A stretch of DNA of 64,000 bases from Rhabdophis nuchalis (taxonomy: Eukaryota; Chordata; Lepidosauria; Squamata; Natricidae): the NCBI GenBank assembly GCA_039707465.1, contig CM077658.1, forward strand, positions 12,770,574 through 12,834,573. Direction: 5' to 3'. Under the pieces are notes generated by a model. That model did not search any database, had not been told where the DNA came from, and worked only from the letters and a program-made list of their open reading frames with translations. The position numbers were made by a program, and so were the translations under genes. This document shows, in pieces, positions 1 to 11,277 of the stretch (position 1 is the first letter of the stretch; each line of letters opens with the position of its first letter).

Positions 1-203
1 CCTTGTTTGTAATGCAACTCAACCTACAATGACCTCCTTTTGCCTTCACAGATACACTTGTATAACTGTAATTTCATCGGCATGTCCGGGATCAAGGAAT
101 GCTCCAGCACTCAATCAATGTTTGCAAAAGAAAATACACCCTTGTCTCAAATCAAACCTACTGAAACCTTCCCAGCAGATTCTGTTTAAGCCTTCCCTTA
201 GAG
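1..203. other. Unique sequence, no gene seen
   Basis: AT-rich sequence leading up to the first hAT-like element. An open frame runs through it on the + strand, but the frame continues into the inverted repeat at 204-338 and has no recognisable domain, so I treat it as chance. Confidence 0.5.
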
Positions 204-338
204 CAGGGTTGTCCAAACTTGGGAACTTTAAGACTTGTGGACTTCAACTCCCAGAATTCCCCAGCCAGCTATGCTCGCTGGGGAATTCTGGGAGTTGAAG
301 TCCACAAGTCTTAAAGTTCCCAAGTTTGGACAACCCTG
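204..338. mobile_element. hAT-like foldback MITE, 135 bp
   Basis: The element begins CAGGGTTGTCCAAACTTGGG and ends with the reverse complement of that sequence. The two arms pair over almost their whole length around a short centre at about 270. An exact 8-base duplication, CCTTAGAG, lies at 196-203 and 339-346. Eight-base duplications with CAG...CTG ends are the hallmark of hAT transposition. There is no coding capacity, so it would have depended on a transposase elsewhere. It is a diverged relative of the CAGGGGTCTCCAACC foldbacks at 11980, 17422 and 21414. Confidence 0.9.
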
Positions 339-2018
339 CCTTAGAGACAACACATGACAGTTTTGTGATAATGCAAATGCATGAAAGCGTTTCTTAGGTC
401 ACTTTAAATAAATATCTACTGTATGGTTCCTGTTCGACTTGAAACATAGTGATAACGCTGCATTTTATACCCTCTCTTTTCAGAGGTCTCCCCGGGACAG
501 TGTAAGCAAAAAACCCACCACCATGACCCTCATTTTAAATTGGATCCTTTCACATTGTTTTCGAAGGGAACAAAAGCCAAAGACAGCAGATACAGTGATA
601 TGTTGCCATTTATTTTAGTACTAATTAGCATTTGAAGCATACAGTTCTCAGAAATCAAAGATAAACTGAGTCAGGTCTTATCTCTCCAACATCTATTCTT
701 CCTGGGAAATGCAGAATATAATTAGCATCATTGTCAGCAACAAAACCTAATATTTTACTGATGTTGGGTGCTGAAAACAACCAGAATAGCCTAGCTGTAT
801 TGCCAACAGTCTTCCATTCAACAATAGTTCGTTCCAAGATTCAATTATCATTTTGAATTAAATTCTAAAACCCCAATGTTTTTCCCTGTTAATTTTGGAC
901 TCTAATGCAAAATACTTTCCATTTTTTAAAAGCCATTGTCTTTATGTGTGAATCTCCATTTATTTTCAGCCAATGTAGACCTGCATGATTGACAGGCCCT
1001 GATTAAAAGCTGAACTAATAAAATTAATTTAGTTTTTCATCTCTTAATGTTAGAGGTCAATTCTCAGTGGAAAGGCAGCTCTTATCAGCAAAGGGATGAA
1101 TTTATTCTACATGGCCATTCTTCAGCCCAAATAGGAAAATACATCTGAAATTCTGGTTTTGCTAATGACTGTTCTATGACTTAGATGGGCAATCTTCCTA
1201 AAATTCCCCATTAACTATGAATTCCTCATAATTGCTTTGATTTATATCCTTGAGGATTTTCTACTTTTTGGTCTTAAATGAATCAGTCCACAAATGATTT
1301 AATTTCCTATATGTTCATGTTCATTTGCATTTGGCAGCCTTTGTATCTTCTGCAGAGTCTAAAATCAGATTAGGTATGACTTCATTATAATAAATTAAAA
1401 TAATACTTCATGCCTTTTTATGATCCAAACATTTCTAAACATTTAAATATACACTCTCCAATATTTCCCAATAACATAGTGGGGAAATAAAAACATTCTT
1501 GAACTGAAGATTACAGTATATATTAACTAGTTCACCTTTACAAGTATTTATGCTTAAGAGGTATTGTGTGAATGCCCACCATCTATGAGTAGTTATTGCT
1601 CTCTGTTTCTCTGATGCTTTCAGGTTTCATTTCCTCCCCAACTCACATGATTATTTTTATGGTGCTGCCTAGAACCCTACTGGCAACCAATGCAAGATTT
1701 TAGGATAGGTACAATTTTGCAGAAGCAAGGTTGTCTGCTAGCAGCCTTTTTTTTTCCTGTGCCAACTGCACTTTATGTTTACTTTATGTTTACCAGCACA
1801 TTGAGTGCAAGGAAGTAGTCCAATTAGATGATATTTGGAACATGCATTATTGTTGTCAGGTAGAGATTTAGATGGTGCATATGGCTTCCATGTGCTGCTT
1901 GAGCAGAAACTGAAAGTTCAAAGTCACACTCCATTACCATCCAGTATTATTATGGGAACAGTGTTAATAGAGGCTGAGTGAAGGTCAGCAATTCTGCCTT
2001 GCTAGGATTTAATTTAGC
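339..2018. other. Unique AT-rich stretch, no gene seen
   Basis: No open frame of note and no recognised repeat in this 1.7 kb. The segment at about 957-1030 looks more constrained than its surroundings and is listed separately as a candidate regulatory element. Confidence 0.5.
957..1030. promoter_or_regulatory. Candidate conserved noncoding element
   Basis: The stretch contains TGATTGACAG at about 986-995, a perfect composite PBX/MEIS (TALE homeodomain) binding sequence, next to ATTAAAAG and TAATAAAATTAATTTAG homeodomain-type cores. It lies in unique sequence. Function is inferred from motif density only, and a single 10-mer can occur by chance. Confidence 0.25.
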
Positions 2019-2301
2019 ATAGAATAGAATAACAGAGTTGGATAGGACCTTGCAGGTCTTCTAGTCCAACCCCCTGCTTAGGCAGGAAACCCTACACCAT
2101 TTCAGACAAATGGTGGTTATCCAACATCTTCTTTAAAACTTCCAGTGTTGCAGCATTCACAACTTCTGGAGGCAAATTCTTCCACTGATTAATTGTTCTA
2201 TCTGTCAGGAAATTTCTCCTCAGTTCTAAGTTGCTTCTCTCCTTCATTAGTCTCCACCCATTGCTTCTTGTTCTACCCTCAGGTGCTTTGGAGAATAGTT
2301 T
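2019..2301 (-). mobile_element. CR1 LINE 3' end, antisense
   Basis: Read on the - strand this is the 3' end of a squamate CR1: the ORF2 C-terminal coding remnant, then the GGTTGGACTAGAAGACC-type 3' UTR and an (ATTCT)-type tail, seen on the + strand as ATAGAATAGAATAACAGAG at the left edge. The 5' part is missing, as is usual for CR1. It aligns by eye with the copies at 32371-32645 and 39977-40535. The coding part is interrupted. Confidence 0.85.
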
Positions 2302-2946
2302 GACTGCAAACCTTTATTTCCTTACCTTTCATTTTCCTCAGAACAACCTGGAAAACTACTTTTGGTTGTTTTATTGTCACTGAAATATTCATGTGTGTGT
2401 GTGTGTTTATGTGTGTGTTTGGATGGAAGAAGACAGAGTGAACCAAGGAAAGGTCATCGTAAATAGTTATATTTACTAGCTGCAAAACTAGAGGAGAAAT
2501 ACAATTCTTCGGATCAGCTCTAATATCATTGATGGTAGTCATGCAGAAAGCAGAAAAAGTAGCAAAGAAGTTGAAGATTAGTAAAACAAGAGTTTCAATA
2601 GCCTAGAACATATACTTCATTTTTTTTAAGTTCACAAAAGAAGGCAGCTTGATTATATATAAGGTCTGATTGACACAATGATTTGAGTTTATTATCTAGA
2701 CCTCTAAACATCAGTCTTCAGCTTGGATGAGAGTAGTGATGTAACAAGGAACCATCAAGAATAGTCCCACCAACACTGACAGGGCAGGCCACCTCTATAA
2801 CAGCAGAGACCAAACTCCATTCTCTTCTAGCACTGATTATGTTAGCTGTTTGGGTAATGAAACATCTGCAAAAATACAACCAAGCTCAGAAAGCACGAAG
2901 GACCCCATAATGATGGATAACTGAGTAAGATAATCTTACCCTAAAC
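2302..2946. other. Unique stretch with short TG repeat, no gene seen
   Basis: Contains a short imperfect (TG)n tract at about 2392-2420. The 87-codon frame on the - strand reads through that tract and has no recognisable domain. Confidence 0.5.
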
Positions 2947-3196
2947 CAGGGGTCAGCAACCTTAAACACTCAAAGAGCCACAAAGGTCCTAAACGGAAGG
3001 CCCCCGTTCAATTCTGAAGCCGACTGGAAAGCCAGTTTCCCCCACCATAGAGTCCTCTACTAGAGCAGCATCCTTTTTCCTCTACTTGTCGTAACCGAAA
3101 ATCCTATCAATTGTGGTGACGATCGGCAACAGGGAGCTGCAGCAGATGGATGAAAGAGCCACATGCAGCTCCAGAGCCACAGATTTCTGGCCCCTG
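2947..3196. mobile_element. Non-autonomous hAT-like element, 250 bp
   Basis: Starts CAGGGGTCAGCAACC and ends CTGGCCCCTG, giving terminal inverted repeats of the form CAGGGGYCAG. Internally it carries AGAGCCACA-type motifs near both ends. Flanks are CCCTAAAC (2939-2946) and CCTTAAAC (3197-3204), an 8-base target-site duplication with one later change. No transposase is encoded. Confidence 0.82.
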
Positions 3197-4609
3197 CCTT
3201 AAACAGGTGGTTGAGAACCTGGAGAACCTTGTCCTATAGCTACAATAGGCAATCCATTTTCTAATCTCCCTGACTTTTTGTACATGGGATGAGGAACACC
3301 ATATTATCTATATCCACTCTGTCAGAGTAATCTGTCCGATAAGGTACATTAAGAGAAATAGGTCATTATGAAAATAGCTAAGTGGCCCTCTGCATGTTCC
3401 TTTGAGGAGCTTTAGAAAAGAGCATGGGAAGGGGGAGCATTTTGATCTATTTGCAAATGAGAAACTTGGAGAAAGAATATACCACATCTTGTGACAAAGG
3501 GAATACCTCTGGAGAACTCATAGCAGCTCCCATTGGCTTGCAGCTGATTGCACACTTGAATAGCAGTCTGATTATAAAAGATGCAAATTATAGTTATTTA
3601 TTGTGTGGAGTTCAGTTGCTGTGGGACCATCAAAGACAGATGAAAGAAACCTAAGCTTTAATTTTTATTTTTGGTCCTCATCTGAAGCATTTAAATTGTT
3701 CGGTCTTGCCGCTTACGTGGCCACAGAAACAGCATGAAATGATTACTTAGTGCTCTCATATTTTTAGATTATAAAGCAGCAAGAGTTTATGCCATTGAAT
3801 AAACTGGCAGCTTTTTTTTAATTTCATTTTGTTTTCATTGTTTAATAGTACAAATTGCTTTACCACATAAAGCTCACAATGCATTAAATAAAGCATTTAA
3901 CACACTCCACCAGAAAGTTATACAATAATCTGGGAGAGATCAAGGGATCTAATTTAAAGCATTGTCGCAATAAATAGGTCTCTCTCTTTTTTCCCCCGGA
4001 AAGCACATGCTTTTTGAATTCATTATTATGCAAATGGTAGTTTGTGGTAATATTTGAGCATGTAATAATAAAAATTTCAAGCTAGGCTGGAAAGAAGAAA
4101 ATTAAGTGAACAAGATTAGGAAAATAATGCAGTGTATTATTCACACAGGAGGGAATTTTGGTTGGGTGAAGGAGAATCACATACGTTTGTGTGTGTGTGT
4201 GTGTGTATTCAACAATAACCATTTGGAGGTACTCTGCGGCATTTCATGGGTATCTTTACAAAGAATGCAGTCAAAATCATAGTGGCGATTTAAGTTCTTT
4301 CACGGAATTCCAAATACCATATATGTTTCCTCCCACCTTGATATTCATGCTAATTATTCATATTAATATATTAAAAAAATATCTACAGACCGCTAACATC
4401 TTGGACATAAACTGTTTTAATTTCTCCCCTCAGGGTGTTGCCATAGGACATTGTATGCCAAAACAACTAGACAAAGTTTTTTCTCTCTCTTGCCATCACT
4501 CTGCTGAACACCTAATTCCCATAGCACTGTCTTATGTCTAAGGATATTTACCCATGTAGTAGGACTATTATCCTTTTCATCTTTCCTACAAACCTCTCCT
4601 CTTGGTATC
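3197..4609. other. Unique AT-rich stretch, no gene seen
   Basis: Contains a (TG)n tract at about 4188-4207 and homopolymer runs. Frames of 76 and 116 codons on the + strand (3424-3654 and 4191-4541) match no family I know and are not supported by splice or promoter signals. The second begins inside the TG tract. Confidence 0.5.
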
Positions 4610-4716
4610 TTATATTGACCATATTACTTTGATCTTTTTGTATGTATATTGAGAGCTTATGCATCAGAGACGAATTCCTTGTGTGTCCAGTCACGCTTGG
4701 CCAATATAGAATATTC
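4610..4716 (+). mobile_element. LINE 3' tail fragment (CR1/L3-like)
   Basis: Shares the terminal block ending CTTGGCCAATATAGAATATTCT with copies at 19980-20045 and 30985-31228. That block, including the CCTTGTGTGTCCA motif, is the 3' end of a snake LINE family whose tail is a pentanucleotide microsatellite. Only the last hundred bases are present. Assignment to CR1/L3 is inferred. Confidence 0.6.
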
Positions 4717-5007
4717 TAATGCTGATAAGAAATATGGAGGTCGCTTAGAATGAAACAAGAGTGGAGAAACCTGAAACCATTTTTTTTTTAGTGTTGTTAT
4801 TATTTCATGCCAGTGCTGAGCCGTAGTAACAGCATTGACCTGGTCCCTGCAGTTCTCTTGGCAAGATTTTCAGGAATGGCTTCTTCTTAGGGCTGAAAGA
4901 AAGTGATTGGCCGAAGGTCATCCAGCTGGCATCCTATCTAGGGTAAGATTATAACTCATAGTATATCAGTTTCTATCTTGATGCCTTAACTTACTATACC
5001 AAACTGG
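4717..5007. other. Unique sequence, no gene seen
   Basis: Nothing recognised between the LINE tail and the hAT element at 5008. Confidence 0.5.
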
Positions 5008-5183
5008 CAGGGGTGGGTTTCAAATTTTTTAGAACCTACTCTGTAGGTGTGGCCTATTTTGTGGGCGTGGCATGGCAGTCATGTGACAGGGTGGGAGTGG
5101 CCACCTTTTAAAATGTGGTGAAACTCATTTAACAACGCTCTTGCTTAGCAACCAAAATTTTGGACTCAATTGTGATGATAAAT

Positions 5184-5223
<40 letters not shown>

Positions 5224-5404
5224 TTCTTTCCTTTCCTTTCCTTTCTTCCTTCCTTTTTTCCTTCCTTTCCTTCCCGTTGGGTCACTGGCAGCGGCGGGCC
5301 AGATTTACTTCCAGGTACGCCAGTGGAACCCCCTCTCACCGGTTCTCTAAATTTCACCAACCGGTTCTCGCGAGTAGGTGCGAACCTGCAGAAACCCACC
5401 CCTG
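5008..5404. mobile_element. Non-autonomous hAT-like element, 397 bp, with internal CTTT/CTTCC array
   Basis: Begins CAGGGGTGGGTTTC and ends GAAACCCACCCCTG, perfect 14-base terminal inverted repeats. An exact 8-base duplication, CAAACTGG, flanks it at 5000-5007 and 5405-5412. The middle holds a pyrimidine microsatellite at about 5183-5275. The segment at about 5110-5185 resembles the 3' part of the TA-flanked element at 21719-22111. Open frames here read through the microsatellite and are not genes. Confidence 0.9.
5183..5275. repeat. (CTTT)n/(CTTTC)n/(CTTCC)n compound microsatellite
   Basis: Pyrimidine-only tract inside the hAT element at 5008-5404. The same position in the partial copy at 6541-6819 holds a similar but differently composed tract, so the array is an old internal part of the family that has since diverged. 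Confidence 0.95.
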
Positions 5405-5448
5405 CAAACTGGTCATTAGACCTATTAAGATATATAAATTAAGACATA

Positions 5449-5684
5449 TAATAGCAATAGCAATTACACTTAGACTTATATACTGCTTCATGGTGCTTTC
5501 CAGCCCTCTCTAAGCAGTTTACAGAGTCAGCCTATAGCCCCCAACAATCTGGGTCCTCATTTTACCCACCTTGGAAGGATGGAAAGCTGAGTAAACCTTG
5601 AGCTGGTGAGATTTGAACTGCCAAATTGCAGCTAGTAGTTAAGGTAGCCAGCAGCACTGCACGCTAACCACTGCGCCACCTCTG
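5449..5684 (-). mobile_element. Sauria-type SINE, antisense
   Basis: On the + strand it opens with the tail repeat ATAGCAATAGCAA, then the block with TATACTGCTTCAT and CAGCCCTCTCTAAGCAG, and closes with the tRNA-like head seen as CTAACCACTGCGCCACC. Head, body and BovB-type 3' end are in the order expected for the lizard/snake Sauria SINE. It is nearly full length. Confidence 0.88.
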
Positions 5685-6540
5685 CTTATTTAAACCTTAT
5701 CTGGAATTAAGTTCCACAACTAGCACACACGGCAGAGGTTTCAGCAGACTTGAAGCAATCATAATATTGCAGGAAAGCGAAAATCTGCTGAAAATGAATG
5801 GTGTCATAATAGCTAAATGCTGTAAGATCTTGAATGAGCAAATAAGGGGGGAAAAGTGGCATGAGCAAACTGGATAGCCGTGAGTGTCATCGGAAGGCAA
5901 AAAACCTGTGGATTTATTGCTTAATATTTGAAATCCTAGAAAAAAAAGAAAAGAAAAAAGAAACCCAGCACAGTGATGGGAAGAAATAACTGCTATGAGT
6001 CTCATCCAAGACTTGTAGATCTCAGTACCCTGCCTTTGGAATTCAAAAGCATTCAGTTTGCTATCAAAGCCAACTCTTTTCAGTATTCATGAACCCTCCA
6101 GATGGTGAACTCATTTGCACAAAACTTTATCTTGTAAGGCATGTCATCCATTGTGTTATGTAAACCACGGAAGTATTTGAAAAGCACTCATTTACATTCT
6201 TGTTCAACATTCACAAATATCAGAGTTTGCAAGATTTGGAACTTTCCTCCCCCCCCCCCCCCCATAAGCAACCAGAGAGTTATGCTGACCTTGCGTGAAA
6301 TCTGAGTTGACAAAGTGAGGAACAGTTAGTCTTAAAAGGATTCGTCTTTAGACACAAAGCAGACTTCATGGGCAGGAGTTATTAGAATTGAGGCGAATAA
6401 TCGGCAGCCTCAGAGAAGGAGGCCAACAACGAAGGACGTGGATTTTGTCCAAAGAGACTGTCAAATATTTCGTTGTTCCAAGAATTGAAATGGGCTTATT
6501 GATTCACAACCCCTGATCAACGCAGGAATCCGAGGGAAAA
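5685..6540. other. Unique stretch with poly-C run, no gene seen
   Basis: Holds a poly-C run at about 6247-6263. No recognised repeat or gene. The 102-codon frame on the - strand at 5697-6005 has no domain I recognise. Confidence 0.45.
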
Positions 6541-6819
6541 CAACGCTCTTGCTTAGCAACCAAAATTTTGGACTCAATTGTGATGATAAATTCTTTCTTT
6601 CTTTCTTTCCTTCCTTCCTTCCTTCCTTCCTTCCTTCCTTCTTTCCTTCCTTTCCTTTCCTTTCCTTTCCTTTCCTTTCTTTTCCTTCCTGTTGGGTCAC
6701 TGGCAGCGGTGGGCCAGATTTACTTCCAGGTACGCCGGTGGAACCCCCTCTCACCGGTTCTCTAAATTTCACCAACCGGCTCTCGCGAGTAGGTGCAAAC
6801 CTGCAGAAACCCACCACTG
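6541..6819. mobile_element. Truncated second copy of the 5008-5404 hAT-like element
   Basis: From CAACGCTCTTGCTTAGC to AAACCCACCACTG this follows 5134-5404 closely by eye, including the pyrimidine array and the GGGTCACTGGCAGCGG block. The first 130 or so bases and the left terminal repeat are absent, and the right terminus has CCACTG in place of CCCCTG. No target-site duplication is visible, so it either lost its left end or arose by local copying. Confidence 0.8.
6593..6690. repeat. (CTTT)n/(CTTC)n/(CTTTC)n microsatellite
   Basis: Pyrimidine tract inside the truncated hAT-like copy. It has a longer run of CTTC units than the sister tract at 5183-5275. Confidence 0.95.
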
Positions 6820-7238
6820 GTTTGAAGGCATCTAGTGAAAAAGCGTGTCTCGTGTCCGTAGAATTTGTTTTTCTTAGCATTTCCTTAACATTCAAATAGC
6901 GTTTGCCTTTCTGTAACTTGAACCCCTGATTTAATCTCAGGAATGGGAAACCCACTTTGATCTGATTCTGTGTGAGAGCCTTCCAGATCAGCCAAAGCAG
7001 CAGGGAAGGAGAAGGGAGTTAAATAGGTCAGTTGGATAGCAGCAGTGTTGTGCCATTTTAAGGCAAGCCCACACCTTTTATCTATGCATTGCGATATCTC
7101 ATTCAGGAGTACAGTTTATACGACAACAACACATTGCTGTTTTTGTCATTTGGACAAAAGCAGGCAAGAGCTTCTGAATGCCCACATTCTAGCTATTGAC
7201 TGACACTGACATAGCCAAGCTATGTTCTTTTCTCCAGG
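6820..7238. other. Unique sequence, no gene seen
   Basis: No recognised repeat, RNA or coding signal. Confidence 0.45.
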
Positions 7239-8417
7239 CCCTGATGGTGAACCAATGGCACGTGTGCCACAGGTGGCACACAGAACCGTCTCTGCGAGCA
7301 TGCGAGCTGTCGCCCCAGCTTAGCTCTACCACACACGTGTGCACATCTCTCACCAGCCACCTGATTTTCGGGTCTCTGCTGTGCATGCGTGGGGTGTGTG
7401 GCGCATGCAGGGGTTGCACCAGTGACGTGCAGTCAGGTGAGGCAAGTGAGGCACAGCCTCACCACTTTCCTCATGAAAAGGAAAAAAATGTCAAAAAATA
7501 AATTTATCCACTGATCTGTACCATAAAGTTATTTTCTATTTAACTTCACCAGTTTTACATTATTTGGTATTAAAATTGCAGAATTTTCACATTTACCGTT
7601 CAACTAGTCAGGCGAGAGCTTGCGGTGAGGTAGCAAGCTCAGCATCTCAGGCGGGAGCTGAGGTGAGGTTGGGCTAGCTGTTGCCTCACTGTGGATGACT
7701 CTGCTTAACTGTTTTACATGATCTGTAATGAGACCGTATTAATGTCTCTCTGTATGTCGCTTTTAATAGTGTAGCTGATATATATAATATAAAATGGAGT
7801 GGTTTTTGTCAACAACTATGTGTGGAACGTGTTTCTTCTGCTGAGCGATCATAAAACGCCTAAAAAGTCAGACTAGGTGAGGCACGCAGTTCTCCTGCTT
7901 CATAGTAGAGGGCGCTTGTACTTCCTGTGACTCAGCGGCAGCAGACTAAGTGACGACAGCCACAGAGCGCGACTCATGCGGTCAAGAGTTAAGCGGCAGA
8001 TGGACTTCATTTATAAGTAAAGGTAAGACCCATAATAACTTCATTTTTTTTCAATTAAATGTGCTTTTTTGTGTGCTACGGTATGTGTAAAGAATGCTGA
8101 TATGAGACTTTAAACATAACCCGTTAACTGCTGCTAATCAAATACCGGATAAGACAATTTGTAGGATTTTAATGTTTATAAATCTGATTGTGATGACGTC
8201 AGTGCCTCACCAGCCATAAACCTCACCCCACGTCACTGGGTTGCACACACATTTCGGGGGTGTGGGGTAAGCACGGAGAGTCACATGTGCATGCACGGAG
8301 GGTTGCATGCACGTGCACAGGTGGGGTAGGGCATGTGGACAAGGTTGCCCGCACATTGCATTATCGGTGTGCATGCATGCTTTTGGGATGGAATGACAAC
8401 AAGGTTAGCCATCACTA
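7239..8417. mobile_element. Old hAT-like element split by a younger one
   Basis: The left part starts CCCTGATGGTGAACC and the right part ends GGTTAGCCATCACTA, matching the CAGTGATGGTGAACC-type inverted ends of a widespread vertebrate hAT family. Interior sequence is rich in GCATGCG and GTGTGCAC motifs. It is interrupted at 7420-8238 by a second insertion. Its own terminal bases have mutated and no clear flanking duplication remains, in keeping with greater age. Confidence 0.65.
7420..8238. mobile_element. Non-autonomous hAT-like element, 819 bp, nested
   Basis: Begins CAGTGACGTGCAGTCAGG and ends CCCCACGTCACTG. Terminal inverted repeats share CAGTGACGTG. An exact 8-base duplication, GGTTGCAC, lies at 7412-7419 and 8239-8246. 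No long open frame exists inside, so it is a deletion derivative that kept only its ends. Removing it and one duplication copy restores the older hAT element around it. Confidence 0.9.
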
Positions 8418-10920
8418 TTCTAGGCTAAACATTCCTTGTTTCTTCAAATTATTAGCAAATTTTAATATTTAATAACAGGGGGAAATGATTCAGTGCAGGA
8501 CTGGTATATATTCACTGCAACCTGTATTAAGTACAGGTGTGATTTAAATCAAATTTGTTATTGGAGAGGGTCTCCAATCTGACCTGTACAGGTCTTTGAA
8601 GATGCTGTGTATCCTTGCAGCCCAGGAATATGGTTGAATGGTAAAAAATGGAGACAAGAAGGAATCCATTGGGTGTCTGCAGCCTTCTGAAAGCATGTTT
8701 CATTTAATTATTATACCCTTCTGGCTGAAAGAAAGCCAAAAATGGCTTTTCTTATAGGAGAGATAATATCTATTGGCTTCTTGTTTTTTATTAAAAGGGA
8801 GGAAAAGAAAGAAAAATGTGCTAAGGGCTAAGAGCATTATTGAGATTGTAAAGAAAGAAAATCTAAGGAGCTGGAAGCTGTGGAATTGTTATCAGGTACC
8901 TATTTTGGCATCCTGACATACCATAATTGAAATTCATTGCTCGACCTTTAGTCTATCAAAATGTTGCGTTTGCCATTAGCAGTAACTGCCTGCTCTATTC
9001 TCTTGTCACTCCCTGCTTCAGCTTGAACCACCTTAGATGAAATAACCTATTTCATGTCACACTTCGGAATCTGCCATTGTTAAGGCAGCAAGGTAGCCAA
9101 GGAAGACGCATCATTTAGCAACATGTAGAAGGAAAGGAAGCTTGGAGAAGGTTGAGGAATGGAGACAGATCATCCCATGGACTAAATGATCTTGCCTTGG
9201 AGATGCATATTGTATAAAGGGTACCAATCTCTCCAAGCATTAGCATTCATAACTGGATTTGAACTTCTACTGGCCAGGTCAACTGAAGCAGAAGTCGTCA
9301 ATAGAATGAGGAAATGTTGGCAGTATAATAGGATGTAGGAGAGTAGATGTGAAATGAGTCTGTTGAATCCTAGATTCACCTCTTAAGGTTTTTCTTTGGT
9401 CAACCAAACATAGTCAAGCAGAAGTTATTTTATGGAAGTAGTCCACTTTTATCCCTATCCTGTTTTAAGACATCTATGCGACAACATTTTTACATGAGAA
9501 AGATATTCTAGTCATTAGTCATTTTGCTTACTTTATATTCCCTGTTTCACACCCATAACATCATATTTGAATTCTGGCAGAACTGTGTCCATTGGCAGAT
9601 ATCAAAACATGTGGTGGTGGCAAAAAAATATCTCCAAGGTTTTGGGAAATAAAACATGCAGCGGTTTATATTTAGTGTGTGTATGGAGATGTGCATATGT
9701 GTGCTGTGCAGGGGTCATAGGAAGAATAAAAAGGTAACAGTGCTGCATTTATGGCTATGATAAAAAGCTGCAGTACAAACGATGGTTGGAAATGATGAAG
9801 ATGGTGTTTAAGAATGGAGCTTAAATTCTGTTCAACCGAATAAGGGTATTCAGACATCTGTGTTTCATTGTTGGGGGTGGGGGAAACAAGAAAGCAAGTG
9901 AAAATTTGTGCATAACTTCATAAACCAAAACATCTGTGGAAAGACTTCTCAAAATAGCCTCTTTTAAAGAGGTAAAAAGAATTGGATAATAGTCAGGATC
10001 TGTGTTTTATTACTTCTAACATAAAGGAATGCTTGTTAGGTGTTCTTTCCTGGTGGATGGACTGTTTATATCAATTAGATATGACACCTGTATAATGTAA
10101 TAAAGATTGCATTCTGGCATGAATTCATTTGCTTTTCCTGGCCAGAAACCATGGATCAATGCGCTTTCACGGAAGACAGAATTAACTCTATTACATCATC
10201 TGTTTCTGAGCAAATAATATATCCTCTGTAGAAACCTACATAACTATGATATTTCTGTTCAGTTTTGAGAAAGATTGGAATCTTTGCTCTTTTAGTTTGC
10301 TCTTTTTATTCATTTTGAAGTTAGAGCTTCTTTGTTGGCCATTCTGATGAACTGAAGTTATCCTGAGCCACTTCAAAAGGGAATCACTTTTCGGTTACTG
10401 CTGAGAACTTCATTATATCAAAAGTTACGCATTTTGCACTGGCCAGAATTTGATTTAGCATCAGAGAGGGGAAATCTGGTTGCCAAAGCTGTGTTATTTA
10501 AAGCACTAATTTTGCAGCGATGCAGTCTACAATTTTCAAAAAGAAATATCTCTACAAAGACGGTCGCATTTTTTTTATTCCAGTAAAGAACACAATTAGG
10601 TGCCACATGTGAGCATTAATCATAAAACTAAAGGTGTTCATCCAAGTAGCATTCAACCATAATAAACACAATGCCAGTAAAGGTCTCTTTGAATGCACAC
10701 CAATTTAAATCAATTCATCATCTCTGTACATTTCTAAACCCTAAACGTCTGGAATAATTTGCAACTTTGAATCATAGTGATAATCATAATGCCAGTGATA
10801 GGAAGTTCCTTCTGCCAATGTTTATTATGCCAATATTTAAAGTGGAAAAAACCATTCTATTTCTCAAAACAATGAACCACTATGGCAGAAATTTAGGTAT
10901 TTGTTTAAAAGATATGTGTG
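8418..10920. other. Unique AT-rich stretch of 2.5 kb, no gene seen
   Basis: No recognised repeat family and no convincing frame. The longest frames are about 60-65 codons, are on the - strand, and have no domain I know. This is one of the longest repeat-poor intervals of the window. Confidence 0.5.
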
Positions 10921-10930
10921 TGGATTATAG

Positions 10931-11267
10931 GATTAAGTGGTAGCTCCGTGGTTAAGACACTGAACTTGTCAATCAGAAAGGTCAGCAGTCTGTCAGTTCG
11001 AATCCCTAGCACCATGTAATGGAGTGAGCTTCTGTTACTTGTCCCAGCTTCTGCCAAACTAGCAATTTGAAAGCACGTAAAAATGCAAATAGAAAAATAG
11101 GGACCACCTTTGGTTGTTCTGTGTGCATTTAGTCATGCTGGCCACATGAAAATGGAGACATCTTCGGACAGCATTGGCTCTTCGGCTTTAAAACGGAGAT
11201 GAGCACCGCCCCCTACAGTCAGGAACGACTAGCACATTTGTACTGTATGAGGGCAACCTTTACCTTA
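10931..11267 (+). mobile_element. tRNA-derived SINE (AACCTTTACC-tail family)
   Basis: Head GTGGTAGCTCCGTGGTTAAG and box-B-like GTTCGAATCCC are the RNA polymerase III promoter parts of a tRNA-derived SINE. The body follows the family order: CTTGTCCCAGCTTCTGCC, then AAAATAGGGACCACCTTTGG, then GAGATGAGCACC, then GGCAACCTTTACC. Flanks TGGATTATAG (10921-10930) and TGGCTTATAG (11268-11277) form a 10-base duplication with one difference. Nearly full length. Confidence 0.9.
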
Positions 11268-11277
11268 TGGCTTATAG

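Noticed and set aside
6461..6955. 164-codon open frame on the - strand
   Set aside because: It crosses the CTTC/CTTT tract (Lys/Glu/Gly-rich product) and a hAT-like element.
7196..7501. 101-codon frame as a Cys-rich protein
   Set aside because: It spans the border between two hAT elements and cannot predate the inner insertion.
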